Source of the DNA: Lachnospiraceae bacterium
GTDB taxonomy: Bacteria; Bacillota; Clostridia; Lachnospirales; Lachnospiraceae
Direction: 5' to 3'
NCBI GenBank assembly: GCA_900770325.1
Contig: CAAGKE010000014.1
Span: 1-15,342 of the forward strand
Length of the DNA stretch: 15,342 bases
Shown: positions 6,282-14,612 of the stretch, piece by piece
Layout of the letters: every line of letters starts with the position of its first letter
Position numbering within the stretch: the stretch's first letter is position 1
Made by a program: the position numbers and the translations under genes
Notes under the pieces: model-generated
Database searches by the model: none
What the model saw: the letters and a program-made list of their open reading frames with translations, nothing else
Told to the model about the DNA's origin: nothing

Positions 6282-7790
6282 ATGAGCAGTGTACTTGAGT
6301 TTAAGAATATCTCAAAGTATTTCCCTGGTGTAAAAGCGCTGGACAACATCTGCTTTAAAGCGTATGGCGGAGAAGTGCTGGCATTTCTTGGCGAGAACGG
6401 GGCTGGAAAATCTACCCTTTTGAAAGTGCTCAACGGGGACTATCAGCCTACAAAGGGTGAATACCTGCTGGATGGCGTACAGAAGCATTTTGCATCTCCC
6501 CATGAAGCGATTCAGGAGGGTATTAGTGTAATTTACCAGGAACGCCAGATTTTACTGGAACTGAGCGTAGCCGAAAATATTTATCTGGGACGTATGCCGT
6601 CCAACCGGTTCGGCGTGATCGATACGGCAAAGGCGAATCAGATGGCGAAAAAGATTATTGATGATTTCGGGCTTCCCATCGCTCCGACCACAAAGGTAAA
6701 GGATCTGAGTATTGCCTATCAGCAGATGGTAGAGATCATGAAAGCCTACAGCCGTGAAAATCTGAAGGTCATCTGCTTTGATGAACCTACAGCCAGTCTG
6801 AGTGATGCGGAAATCGACAGCCTGTTTGACATCATTATGAAACTGAAGGAACAGGGCAAGATCATCATTTATGTATCCCATCGTATGAAGGAGATACAGC
6901 AGATCGCCGATAAGGTGGCAATCTTTAAGGATGGACGGTATGTGGATACAGTGGTGACCAGGGAGGTCCCGGAGCAGCAGCTGATTAAGATGATGGTAGG
7001 CCGTGATCTGGGTGATGTGTTCAAGAACCTGGACAGAAACGATAAGATCGGTGATGTGCTGCTGGAAGTAAAAGGGGTATCTTCCGATTATGTGAAGGAG
7101 AATTCCTTTGTGTTACATAGAGGCGAGGTGCTGGGCTTTTCCGGACTGGTGGGCGCCGGCAGAACAGAACTGATGCGTGCTATCATCGGTGCGGACAGGA
7201 TGAAGACCGGTGAGGTATATCTGGAAGGGAAAAAGATCATCAGCCGTTCGCCCAAGGAAGCCATGGATAACGGCATCGTACTGGTTCCGGAGGACCGGAA
7301 GCTGCAGGGTATCCTGAGCAATTTAAGCGTTGCGGGCAATATCAATATCGCGCTGATGGATCAGAATTCCAACAGGATCGGCGTGATAGATTCGAAAAAA
7401 GAAGAAGCGGCGGCTGCCAGGGGAATTAATGATTTTAAAGTAAAGACACCCTCTCCGGATAAAAAGATCGTGGAGCTTTCCGGCGGAAATCAGCAGAAAT
7501 GTATTGTTGCCCGGGGGATTGCCACAAATCCGAAGGTTCTGATTCTGGATGAACCCACAAAGGGAATTGATGTGGGAGCAAAATCCGAGTTTTACAGCAT
7601 GATCTGTGAATTTGCGAAACAGGGACTGGGTGTGATCCTGATCTCCTCGGAAATGCCGGAGGTAATCGGACTTTCCGACAGGATCATGGTTATGAAATCA
7701 CTGCGTATCGTTGGGGAAGTATCGCGAGAAGAGGCTACCGAGGATAGGCTGTTAAGTCTGGGAATGATGGGGGAAGAAGCACATGAGTAA
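6282..7790 (+). CDS. araG: Sugar ABC importer ATP-binding protein, AraG type
   Basis: This 502-residue protein has two fused ABC ATPase domains, as in ribose/arabinose-class importers. Domain 1: Walker A GENGAGKST (37-45), a degenerate signature LSIAYQQ (142-148), Walker B CFDEPT (165-170) and switch H200. Domain 2: a degenerate Walker A (GLVGAGRTEL, 288-297), signature LSGGNQQK (399-406) and Walker B LILDEPT (420-426) without the switch His. Such asymmetry is normal for the family. Stretches such as YQER..ELSVAENIYLG, YVSHRMKEI, FKDGRYV and MVGRDLGDVF recall E. coli AraG more than RbsA, so I favour the arabinose type. It energises uptake at the inner face of the membrane with AraH. AAGGAGG at 6268-6274 sets the start. 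It overlaps araH by eight bases, which points to translational coupling. Confidence 0.9.
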   Translation: MSSVLEFKNISKYFPGVKALDNICFKAYGGEVLAFLGENGAGKSTLLKVLNGDYQPTKGEYLLDGVQKHFASPHEAIQEGISVIYQERQILLELSVAENIYLGRMPSNRFGVIDTAKANQMAKKIIDDFGLPIAPTTKVKDLSIAYQQMVEIMKAYSRENLKVICFDEPTASLSDAEIDSLFDIIMKLKEQGKIIIYVSHRMKEIQQIADKVAIFKDGRYVDTVVTREVPEQQLIKMMVGRDLGDVFKNLDRNDKIGDVLLEVKGVSSDYVKENSFVLHRGEVLGFSGLVGAGRTELMRAIIGADRMKTGEVYLEGKKIISRSPKEAMDNGIVLVPEDRKLQGILSNLSVAGNINIALMDQNSNRIGVIDSKKEEAAAARGINDFKVKTPSPDKKIVELSGGNQQKCIVARGIATNPKVLILDEPTKGIDVGAKSEFYSMICEFAKQGLGVILISSEMPEVIGLSDRIMVMKSLRIVGEVSREEATEDRLLSLGMMGEEAHE

Positions 7791-8790
7791 TATCGAGAAC
7801 AAAAAAGAAAAGAAAGGCATATTGAGTGTGATCGGCGGTGATAAGCTGATCCTGATCGCAGCAATTGTCATTGTATTTGCACTGTTTACATTTTTGAATA
7901 AGAACTTCCTGACATGGACCAATATGGTAAACCTGATGGTGGCCGCATCCCTGGTGGGACTGGTTGCTGTAGGCCATACCTACCTGATCATTGCGGGACA
8001 GAACGACCTGTCACCGGGTTCACTGGCTGCTTTCTGCGGAACACTGGCAGCTCTGCTGCTTTCCAAAGGACTTCCTCTGGTACTGACTGTGCTGATCGTG
8101 CTGCTGGCAGGTGTTGCTGCAGGACTGTTCAATGCATGGATGGTAAATAAAATCAAGCTGGAAGCATTCATTGCTACCCTGGTTACTCAGAATATTGTCC
8201 GTGGTTTTGCTTATATCATCTGTGATGGAAAACCGATCTCCATCAGCAACAAAGCGTATCTGGCCATCGGAAAAGCAAGATTTCTGACTATCCCGGTTTC
8301 CGTATGGCTGATGATCCTGGCATTTGTGGTATTTGGTTTCGTTCTGGCAAAGACAAAATTCGGAAGAAGCGTATATGCCATCGGAGGCAGCCAGGAAGCA
8401 GCCAGACTGGCAGGCTTAAATCCCCAGAGAATTGTGACCAACTGTTTTGTCATCATTGGCGTTCTGACCGCACTGGGCGGAGTTGTTTTTTCCTCCCGTA
8501 TGAATTCCGGACAGCCTGCGGCAAATGTGAACCTGGAGTTTGATGCCATTACGGCAGTTATTCTGGGCGGTGTATCCTTTGCCGGCGGTGTAGGTGATAT
8601 GTTTGGTACGGTTTTGGGAGTTATTCTGATCCAGGCTTTTAATACCGGCCTGATCATGGTAAATGTGTCTACCTTCTGGCAGTATGTAGCCCGTGGTGCT
8701 CTGCTTCTGTTCGCTCTGACTTCTGACTTTATCCGGAAACAGAGACGTGAGAAGGAACTGCTGGAAGCAAGTATGAGAAATGTAAAATAA
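7783..8790 (+). CDS. araH: Sugar ABC importer permease, AraH/RbsC type
   Basis: This 335-residue integral membrane protein forms the translocation channel, presumably as a homodimer, for the importer energised by AraG. Hydrophobic segments start at about residue 21 and recur to about 315, fitting the eight to ten helices of this family. Family motifs include IVRGFAYIICDGK (138-150), the cytoplasmic coupling loop GRSVYAIGGSQEAARLAGLN (194-213) and LGGVSFAGGVG (261-271). The match of IVRG.AYII.DGK and SRMNSGQP to E. coli AraH supports the arabinose-type call. Its ATG lies inside the end of araG and GGGGGAAG just upstream serves as ribosome site. The hairpin array that begins 11 bases after its stop probably separates its expression level from that of the binding protein. 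Confidence 0.88.
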   Translation: MSNIENKKEKKGILSVIGGDKLILIAAIVIVFALFTFLNKNFLTWTNMVNLMVAASLVGLVAVGHTYLIIAGQNDLSPGSLAAFCGTLAALLLSKGLPLVLTVLIVLLAGVAAGLFNAWMVNKIKLEAFIATLVTQNIVRGFAYIICDGKPISISNKAYLAIGKARFLTIPVSVWLMILAFVVFGFVLAKTKFGRSVYAIGGSQEAARLAGLNPQRIVTNCFVIIGVLTALGGVVFSSRMNSGQPAANVNLEFDAITAVILGGVSFAGGVGDMFGTVLGVILIQAFNTGLIMVNVSTFWQYVARGALLLFALTSDFIRKQRREKELLEASMRNVK

Positions 8791-8800
8791 TCCCCGGTTC

Positions 8801-8821
8801 AAGAACGCCTCTGGCGTTCTT
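8801..8821. repeat. Hairpin 1 of the araH-araF spacer
   Basis: AAGAACGCC-TCT-GGCGTTCTT is a perfect 9-bp stem with a three-base loop, starting 11 bases after the araH stop. No T-run follows, so it is more likely a transcript-stabilising or processing element, or an inserted repeat, than a full terminator. Confidence 0.7.
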
Positions 8822-8824
8822 GCC

Positions 8825-8870
8825 GCGGGCGTGATCGAATGCGAAGCATTCTTCCACTGACCACGCCTGC
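8825..8870. repeat. Hairpin 2 of the araH-araF spacer (nested stems)
   Basis: The outer stem GCGGGCGTG/CACGCCTGC (8825-8833 with 8862-8870, one G-T pair) encloses an inner stem GAATGC-GAA-GCATTC (8837-8842 with 8846-8851). This REP-like architecture lies three bases after hairpin 1. Confidence 0.6.
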
Positions 8871-8887
8871 AATCCGCCGGAGGCTTT

Positions 8888-8974
8888 ATCTTGGAAGGAG
8901 ATTGGACTCCCACCAAGACGAAATTGTTGCAACTCGCCACCTAAAGAGGTGGGAGTCTCATCTTCTTTCAAGAT
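8888..8974. repeat. Hairpin 3: long imperfect inverted repeat in the araH-araF spacer
   Basis: Arms 8888-8914 and 8948-8974 pair over 27 positions without gaps, with one mismatch and three G-T pairs. The core is GACTCCCACC/GGTGGGAGTC. A competing small hairpin CCACCT-AAAG-AGGTGG (8938-8953) uses part of the right arm. Loop and arms resemble the palindromic ends of IS200/IS605-type elements or their non-coding derivatives, but this is a resemblance from memory only and no transposase remains. Confidence 0.5.
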
Positions 8975-9067
8975 GAAATGCGGGATAATCCGCAGACAGT
9001 ATGGGACAATCATTAAGAATCTCTCACACGGATGTGTGATTGTATAAAAATTAAGGAGGACAAAAAA

Positions 9068-10066
9068 ATGAACAAGAAAATGATGAGCGTTATTCTGGCA
9101 ACCGCAACCGTAGCAGGCCTGGCAGCAGGATGCATGACCGCAAGTGCAGAGGAAGACAAGCTGGTGGTTTATGGCATTTATAAAGCTGGTGATCAGACCT
9201 GGTTTATCGATGAGGGAGCAGCTGCTCAGAAAGCAGTAGAGGCAGCAGGCGGAGAATTCATCTATGTAGACGCTAAGATGAACCCGGAAGAGTACCTCAA
9301 AGCAATCGACAATGCTATTGCAAACCATGCAAGCGGTATCGTTACCTGTATCCCGGATCAGACTCTGTCACAGGCAACTATCGACAAGGTAACAGAAGCA
9401 GGTATCCCCATCGTGGCAGCAGATGATGCTCTGCAGGATGAAGAGGGAAATAAGCTGGCACCGTGGGTTGGCATCAATGCTTATGTAATCGGTGAAGCAA
9501 ACGGCGAATGGCTGGCAAACTACGCACAGGAAAATGATCTGATCGGCAAAGAAGAAGTTGGCCTTCTGATCATGACCATGGATACCGTATCCAGCTGTGT
9601 ACCGCGTGCAGAGGGTGAATATGACAAGTTCACCGAGCTTTGCCCGGATTTCAGCACCGATAACATTTTCTACGCAGACTATGATGGAACTACCGATAAG
9701 GGCAACACCGCAGCAGCAGCAGTATTCACAGCTAATCCGCAGATCACCACATGGCTGGTAACCGGTGCGAACGAAGAAGGTACCATCGGTGCATGCCGTG
9801 CTCTGGAGACAGCAGGTCTGGATGCAAACGCATGTGTAGTAGGTCTTGGCGCTTACATGGCAAAAGACGAGTGGAATGACAAGGGCGCTGACGGCACCTG
9901 CATGAAGGCTTCTGCTTACTTCTCTTCTGACTCTGTAGGAGCAGGTTCTGTAGATGTTCTGATGAAGCTGATCGCCGGTGAAGAGGTTGAGATGGAAACC
10001 GCAGTTGACGCTGTAGTAGTTACTCCGGAAAATTACAAAGAAGTAATGGGAAGCTATGCTGAATAA
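9068..10066 (+). CDS. araF: Sugar-binding protein of the ABC importer, AraF-like
   Basis: This 332-residue extracellular binding protein belongs to the periplasmic-binding-protein type 1 fold (ribose/arabinose class). Signal peptide residues 1-27 are KK followed by a hydrophobic core. It holds an imperfect lipobox (LAAGC, C22, Ala at -3) and a signal peptidase I-like site ASA|EED (27/28), so the mode of anchoring is uncertain. Similarities to E. coli AraF include WF near residue 45, TCIPDQTL (93-100), AADDALQDEEGN (117-128), TTWLVTGANEEGTIGACRA and VDAVVVTPENYKEVMG. Arabinose or a related aldose is the likely ligand; the specificity cannot be proven here. AAGGAGGA at 9053-9060 fixes the ATG at 9068; the in-frame ATG at 9032 lacks such a site. 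It is the third gene of the transporter operon but 277 bases from araH. Confidence 0.87.
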   Translation: MNKKMMSVILATATVAGLAAGCMTASAEEDKLVVYGIYKAGDQTWFIDEGAAAQKAVEAAGGEFIYVDAKMNPEEYLKAIDNAIANHASGIVTCIPDQTLSQATIDKVTEAGIPIVAADDALQDEEGNKLAPWVGINAYVIGEANGEWLANYAQENDLIGKEEVGLLIMTMDTVSSCVPRAEGEYDKFTELCPDFSTDNIFYADYDGTTDKGNTAAAAVFTANPQITTWLVTGANEEGTIGACRALETAGLDANACVVGLGAYMAKDEWNDKGADGTCMKASAYFSSDSVGAGSVDVLMKLIAGEEVEMETAVDAVVVTPENYKEVMGSYAE

Positions 10067-10137
10067 GCAAAAGTATCGTTGCTGTGAATAATGGAAACGG
10101 TAACAGAGTATCCTCATTATGACATAAGGGGTGAAGA

Positions 10138-10169
10138 AAAAGGGGAGCTGCGCAGGCAGCTCCCCTTTT
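10138..10169. terminator. Bidirectional rho-independent terminator between araF and the AraC regulator
   Basis: AAAAGGGGAGCTGC-GCAG-GCAGCTCCCCTTTT is a perfect 14-bp stem with a four-base loop. A T-run follows in the plus direction, and the A-run on its other side gives a T-run in the minus direction, so it can end both convergent transcripts. Confidence 0.92.
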
Positions 10170-10193
10170 ATGCGATATCAGACAGTCAATAGA

Positions 10194-11057
10194 TTACATC
10201 TGAGGAATGCTGGAGAAGACTCTGGCACGGTATTCACCGGGAGTCATATTCTCCCATTTTTTGAAAGTGGAACAGAAACTGCTTTCACTGTTGAAGCCGG
10301 AGCTGAAAGCGATCTCCTTGATGGGCATATCCGGAGTCTTCAGCAGGAACTTGGCCGAGTTGATACGGGTGGCGATCAGATACTGATGAGGCGTAAAACC
10401 GGTCTCGGCGGTGAATACCCTGGTAAAATGGTAGGGGCTCATGTTGGAGTTCCTGGCCATAGTTTCCAGGGAAAGGGGGTCGCTGAAATGTTCACTGATA
10501 TAGGCCAGGGAGTTTTCCACGATCTGAGAATGGGAAAAATTATTGCCGGTATCGGAACGGATATTCAGCAGGGCAGTCAGTATCTGAGTAATATATCCGG
10601 ACACCACGGATTCACGGATCGGTTCAGAATTCCGGAACAGATTCAGGATCTTGGACATATCATGGGCAATAGGGTAGAGATTTCCGGAGGTTATGATATT
10701 GCCGTGGCTGGCGGTGATCAGCTCGTAGTAATCCCGGGCGAGGGGACCGTCAAAATGAAGCCAGGATACCTCAGCGTTTTCCGGATAACTGTATTCGTGT
10801 GGCTCATAGCAGTCCAGAAGGAGGAGCTGATCCTGGGAAACGATCTCCATCTGCCCCTGGAGCCGGACCTGGCAGGAGCCTTTTATCACATGCATCAGCA
10901 GGAAGCTGTCATAGCGTGTGCGCTGCAGATGGTAACCGGATTCATAATAAAAATAACCAAGAACGATAGGATAAAGATAGATCCTGGAGGCAACGGTACT
11001 TGGCTGATAAAGGTAATAATCGGAATTGGCAGAGACCAGGGCTTCTTTGGAACGCAT
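10194..11057 (-). CDS. AraC-family transcriptional regulator
   Basis: This 287-residue regulator has an N-terminal cupin-like effector domain (about 20-160: MHVIKGSCQVRLQGQ, LLLLDCYEPHEY) and a C-terminal AraC double helix-turn-helix (about 178-280). The first helix-turn-helix spans LSLETMARNSNMSPYHFTRVF, and the second carries IKEIAFSSGFNSESSFCSTFKKW with MTPGEYR. Proteins of this type sense a sugar and usually activate transporter and catabolic genes by binding next to -35 sites. The start at 11057 has AAGGAG six bases upstream; an in-frame TTG at 11075 would place the ribosome site inside the gene. It converges with araF and is divergent from the DUF5107 gene, so both are its probable targets, with the araG promoter as another. 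The ligand is unknown. Confidence 0.9.
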   Translation of the reverse strand: MRSKEALVSANSDYYLYQPSTVASRIYLYPIVLGYFYYESGYHLQRTRYDSFLLMHVIKGSCQVRLQGQMEIVSQDQLLLLDCYEPHEYSYPENAEVSWLHFDGPLARDYYELITASHGNIITSGNLYPIAHDMSKILNLFRNSEPIRESVVSGYITQILTALLNIRSDTGNNFSHSQIVENSLAYISEHFSDPLSLETMARNSNMSPYHFTRVFTAETGFTPHQYLIATRINSAKFLLKTPDMPIKEIAFSSGFNSESSFCSTFKKWENMTPGEYRARVFSSIPQM

Positions 11058-11110
11058 AATTTTCTCCTTGAGCAATTTTTATAAATTCATAAGCAAATTC
11101 GGATAATGAA

Positions 11111-11130
11111 TATACTGAAAAAATAGTATA
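11111..11130. promoter_or_regulatory. Back-to-back -10 boxes in the araC-type/DUF5107 spacer
   Basis: TATACT (11111-11116) and AGTATA (11125-11130) are an inverted repeat with an 8-base spacer. Each arm reads TATACT, a good -10, in one of the two divergent directions, and neither has a good -35. Transcripts from the two would start inside or next to each other's box, so the two genes may compete for polymerase or be controlled jointly. Confidence 0.45.
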
Positions 11131-11188
11131 CAATGACATTATCATAAAAAATAAGGGAAAGCAATAAAAATGTATACAGGAGGTTTCT

Positions 11189-14100
11189 ATGGAAGACGTA
11201 AGAGTTTGGGAAGAAGAGGTCCTGATTCCCACTTATGAAATCGGCGCAGCGGAAAAAAACCCGATTTTTTCCGAAAAGCGTGTGTATCAGGGAAGCTCCG
11301 GAAGAGTGTATCCCTATCCGGTGATTGAGAAAATTGAGGATACAAAAAAGGACAAGGCCTGGAAGGCGGTTTATCTGGAAAACCAGTATCTGAAGGTGAT
11401 GGTTCTGCCTCAGCTTGGCGGACGTATCCAGAGAGCGTATGACAAGACAAATGGTTATGATTTTGTATATTATAATCATGTGATCAAGCCGGCGCTGGTA
11501 GGTCTGACCGGTCCGTGGATCTCCGGCGGCATTGAGTTTAACTGGCCCCAGCATCATCGTCCCACTACGTATCTTCCTGTGGATTACGCAGTGACGGAGC
11601 ATGAGGACGGCAGTAAAACGGTGATGATCAATGATGTGGATCAGATGTACGGAACAAAGGGAATTGCTTCCTTCACCCTGTATCCGGACAAGGCGTATAT
11701 TGAGATCCGGGGACAGCTTTATAACCGTACCCCTATGGCTCAGACCTTTTTGTGGTGGGCAAATCCCGCAGTGGCGGTGAATGACCAGACGCAGTCCGTA
11801 TTTCCTCCGGATGTTCATGCGGTAATGGACCATGGAAAACGGGATGTTTCCAAGTTCCCCATCGCTACGGGTGTTTATTACAAACATGACTACAGCGCGG
11901 GAGTGGATATTTCCCGCTATAAGAATATTCCTGTGCCCACCTCCTATATGGCGGAGAAGTCGGATTTTGATTTTGTGGGCGGCTATGATTACGGTAAAGA
12001 AGCCGGTATCCTTCATGTAGCAGACCATCATATCTCTCCGGGTAAAAAGCAGTGGACCTGGGGCTGCGGAGACTTCGGAAAAGCATGGGACCGGAACCTG
12101 ACGGATGAGGATGGCCCGTATATTGAACTGATGACCGGTGTTTATACGGACAATCAGCCGGATTTCACCTGGCTGAAGCCTTTTGAGGAAAAGACCTTTA
12201 AGCAGTATTTTATGCCCTACAAAAAGGTGGGATATGTAAAGAATGCCACCATCGATGCCATGGTAAATATGGAAATAGAGGAAGGGCAGGTTTCTCTGCG
12301 GGTCTACACCACAGGAGAAGAAAAGAATGCGAAGGTGATCCTGGAGCAGAAGGGCAGTGTGGTATTTGAGGATACGGCGGACATTTCACCGGTAACGGTT
12401 TATGAGAAGCAGGTGTCCCTGCAGGCGGAAAAGAAAACGGATGTGACTGTCCGGGTACTGAACGAAGCGGGAAGAGAGCTGGTATCCTTCACGCCGCTGG
12501 AGGAAAAGATCCCGGAATTGCCAAAGCCTGCCCAGCCGGCGAAGGATCCGAAGGAGATCCAGACCTGTGAGGAACTGTATCTCACCGGCCTTCATATTGA
12601 GCAGTACCGTCATGCCACCTATCTGCCGGATGATTATTATCTGGAGGGATTGAAACGGGATGAGGGAGATATCCGGCTGAATACTGCCTATGGTATGCTT
12701 CTGCTGCGCCGGGGCCTGTTTGCCGGGAGCGAAAAGTATTTCCGCAAGGCGCTGGAGCGGATGACCTGGAAGAACCCCAATCCCTACAACAGTGAGGCTT
12801 ATTATGACCTGGGCCTGACACTGTTTTATCAGGAGCGTTACGAGGAGGCCTATGATGCGTTCTTTAAGGCTACCTGGTCCAATGAGCAGCAGGAAATGTC
12901 CTTCTATTTCCTGGCAGCCATCGCAGCCGGAAAGGGTGCTTATCCCATGGCACTGGAGCTGGTGGAAAAGGGACTGGTGAAAAACAGCCATAATATTAAA
13001 GCAAGAGGGCTGAAGGCACTGATCCTGCGTAAGCTGGGAAGAGAGGAAGAAGCGAAGGCATGGATCGAAGAAAATAAGAAGGTGGACCGGTTCGATTATG
13101 TATCCGGGTATGAGGAGATACTGTTGTCTTCGGAAGAAGAAAGAGAAGGAAAGAAGACTGTACTGAAAGCGCAGATGCGCAACTTCCATCAGAATTTTAT
13201 CCAGGCAGCCATTGACTATATGGAAAGCGGTTCCTTTGAGGAAGCTCTGGGTATCCTGAACCTTTGTGATGAAGAATGGCCCATGCTGTATTATTTCCGT
13301 GCAGCCTGCCTGTACCGGACGGGACGGGAGCAGGAAGCAAAGGCAATGGTACAGCGGGCAGATGCGGCAGATCCCTACTGCTGCTTCCCCAACCGTCTGG
13401 AGGATATCAGAGTGCTGGAGCTGGCTGCAAGACTGGAGCCTCAGCTTCCCAAGGCTTACTATTATGTGGGCAATCTGTGGTATGATAAACGCCAGTACGA
13501 TAAGGCAAAGGAAGCCTGGGAAACCTCGGCGAAGCTGGATGATTCTTACCCTACGGTACTGCGTAATCTGGCCCTTGTTTACTATAATAAGTGTCAGGAG
13601 CCTCAGAAAGCGAAGGAAGTCCTGGAGAGAGCCTTTGCGCTGGATACTGCAGACTGCCGGATCTTCCTGGAGCTGGATCAGCTTTACAAAAAGCTGGAGT
13701 ATTCTGTGGAGGAACGGCTGGCCTTCTATGAGAAATATCCGGATACCTTTGTAAAACGGGATGATGTATTTATCGAATATATCACGCTGCAGAATTACAT
13801 GGGCAATCACAAAAAAGCCTATGAACTGCTGATGAGCAGGCACTTCCATCCCTGGGAGGGCGGTGAAGGAAAGGCTACCACCCAGTATACACGGGCTCTG
13901 GTAGAAATGGCCAAGAAAGCCATCGAAGCTAAGGACTATGCACGGGCAAAGGAGCTGCTGGAGCAGGCACTGATCTATCCGGAAAATCTGGGAGAAGGTA
14001 AGCTGGAAGGAACCAAGGACAATCACATTAATTATTATCTGGCCGTGGCAGAAAAGGCTCTGGGCAATGAAGAACGGGCACGGGAGCTGTTTGCCGCCGC

Positions 14101-14485
14101 CAGCACTGGAACGGATGAACCGGCGGGAATGATGTTCTACAATGACCAGCCGGCGGATATGATCATGTTCCAGGGCCTGGCGCTTCGGGAACTGGGAGAG
14201 CCGGTGGCTTCCAATTCCAGATTTTACAAACTGATCAGTTACGGAGAAGCTCATATTTATGATCAGGTGAAGATGGACTATTTCGCTGTGTCCTATCCGG
14301 ATCTGCTGATCTTTGATGAAAACTTTACGAAGAAAAACCGGGCCCACTGCTGTTACCTGATGGGACTGGGCAATCTGGGACTGGGCAATCAGGAGAAGGC
14401 TGCCCGGTACTTCAAAGAAACGCTGGAGCTGGATCCCCATCATCTGCTGGCGCGGCTGTATCTGAGAGAGATTACGGAGCAATAA
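11189..14485 (+). CDS. DUF5107 (mutarotase-like) and tetratricopeptide repeat protein
   Basis: This 1098-residue protein has no signal peptide or membrane segment, so it should be cytosolic. Residues 1-350 look like the DUF5107 family, with the flavour of galactose-mutarotase-type beta-sandwiches: VMVLPQLGGRIQRAYDK (70-86), SGGIEFNWPQHHRP (112-125), WWANPAVAV (189-197) and DGPYIELMTGVY (308-319). Conserved-looking E116, H122, H123 and E313 are candidates for a sugar site. Residues 350-440 resemble a beta-sandwich. From about 490 to the end there are helical pairs of TPR type (for example YYDLGLTLFYQERYEEAYDAF and YLMGLGNLGLGNQEKAARYF, with LDP caps). GGAGG at 11179-11183 sets the start. Its place beside an AraC regulator and a sugar importer suggests carbohydrate binding or processing. 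The reaction, if any, is unknown to me; naming the family is from memory of its motifs. Confidence 0.78.
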   Translation: MEDVRVWEEEVLIPTYEIGAAEKNPIFSEKRVYQGSSGRVYPYPVIEKIEDTKKDKAWKAVYLENQYLKVMVLPQLGGRIQRAYDKTNGYDFVYYNHVIKPALVGLTGPWISGGIEFNWPQHHRPTTYLPVDYAVTEHEDGSKTVMINDVDQMYGTKGIASFTLYPDKAYIEIRGQLYNRTPMAQTFLWWANPAVAVNDQTQSVFPPDVHAVMDHGKRDVSKFPIATGVYYKHDYSAGVDISRYKNIPVPTSYMAEKSDFDFVGGYDYGKEAGILHVADHHISPGKKQWTWGCGDFGKAWDRNLTDEDGPYIELMTGVYTDNQPDFTWLKPFEEKTFKQYFMPYKKVGYVKNATIDAMVNMEIEEGQVSLRVYTTGEEKNAKVILEQKGSVVFEDTADISPVTVYEKQVSLQAEKKTDVTVRVLNEAGRELVSFTPLEEKIPELPKPAQPAKDPKEIQTCEELYLTGLHIEQYRHATYLPDDYYLEGLKRDEGDIRLNTAYGMLLLRRGLFAGSEKYFRKALERMTWKNPNPYNSEAYYDLGLTLFYQERYEEAYDAFFKATWSNEQQEMSFYFLAAIAAGKGAYPMALELVEKGLVKNSHNIKARGLKALILRKLGREEEAKAWIEENKKVDRFDYVSGYEEILLSSEEEREGKKTVLKAQMRNFHQNFIQAAIDYMESGSFEEALGILNLCDEEWPMLYYFRAACLYRTGREQEAKAMVQRADAADPYCCFPNRLEDIRVLELAARLEPQLPKAYYYVGNLWYDKRQYDKAKEAWETSAKLDDSYPTVLRNLALVYYNKCQEPQKAKEVLERAFALDTADCRIFLELDQLYKKLEYSVEERLAFYEKYPDTFVKRDDVFIEYITLQNYMGNHKKAYELLMSRHFHPWEGGEGKATTQYTRALVEMAKKAIEAKDYARAKELLEQALIYPENLGEGKLEGTKDNHINYYLAVAEKALGNEERARELFAAASTGTDEPAGMMFYNDQPADMIMFQGLALRELGEPVASNSRFYKLISYGEAHIYDQVKMDYFAVSYPDLLIFDENFTKKNRAHCCYLMGLGNLGLGNQEKAARYFKETLELDPHHLLARLYLREITEQ

Positions 14486-14489
14486 TCCG

Positions 14490-14590
14490 GTTATTGTTTA
14501 TGTGCCACTGTTCCCCGAGGTGTTTTTGCGCAGAATGCGCCTAAACCCCCAGGGCAGCAAGCGCGAAACGGTATAAAATGCAGTTCCTGA
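14490..14590 (-). repeat. Dispersed palindromic repeat, copy C (inverted)
   Basis: On the minus strand this reads like copy A from about 195 to 292: AACTGCATTTTA, GTTTCGCGCTTGC, GCGCATTCTGCGC, AAAACACCTCG and ACAGTGGCAC. The GCGCA-GAA-TGCGC hairpin is at 14528-14540; the GAAACTGCAT hairpin has decayed. It starts within a few bases of the DUF5107/TPR stop codon. Confidence 0.72.
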
Positions 14591-14612
14591 AATTGTATTA
14601 TTAATAGGAAAA

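Noticed and set aside
8888..8974. An intact insertion sequence between araH and araF
   Set aside because: Only a palindromic end-like structure is present; there is no transposase frame or target duplication that I can see.
9032..9067. Upstream ATG for AraF
   Set aside because: It would place twelve polar residues before the signal peptide and lacks a ribosome site; AAGGAGGA points to 9068.
10070..10100. A further repeat copy after araF (GTTGCTGTGAATAATGG)
   Set aside because: It resembles the edge of copy B over about 20 bases only, too short and imperfect to claim.
10131..11084. 317-codon open frame antisense to the AraC-type regulator
   Set aside because: The minus strand encodes an unmistakable AraC family protein with a ribosome site. 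The plus frame starts inside the terminator and has no family features.
12386..14482. 698-codon open frame antisense to the DUF5107/TPR gene
   Set aside because: It mirrors the codon use of the real gene, which rarely uses TTA, CTA and TCA. It has no ribosome site, is full of repetitive hydrophobic residues, and the sense frame has clear domains.
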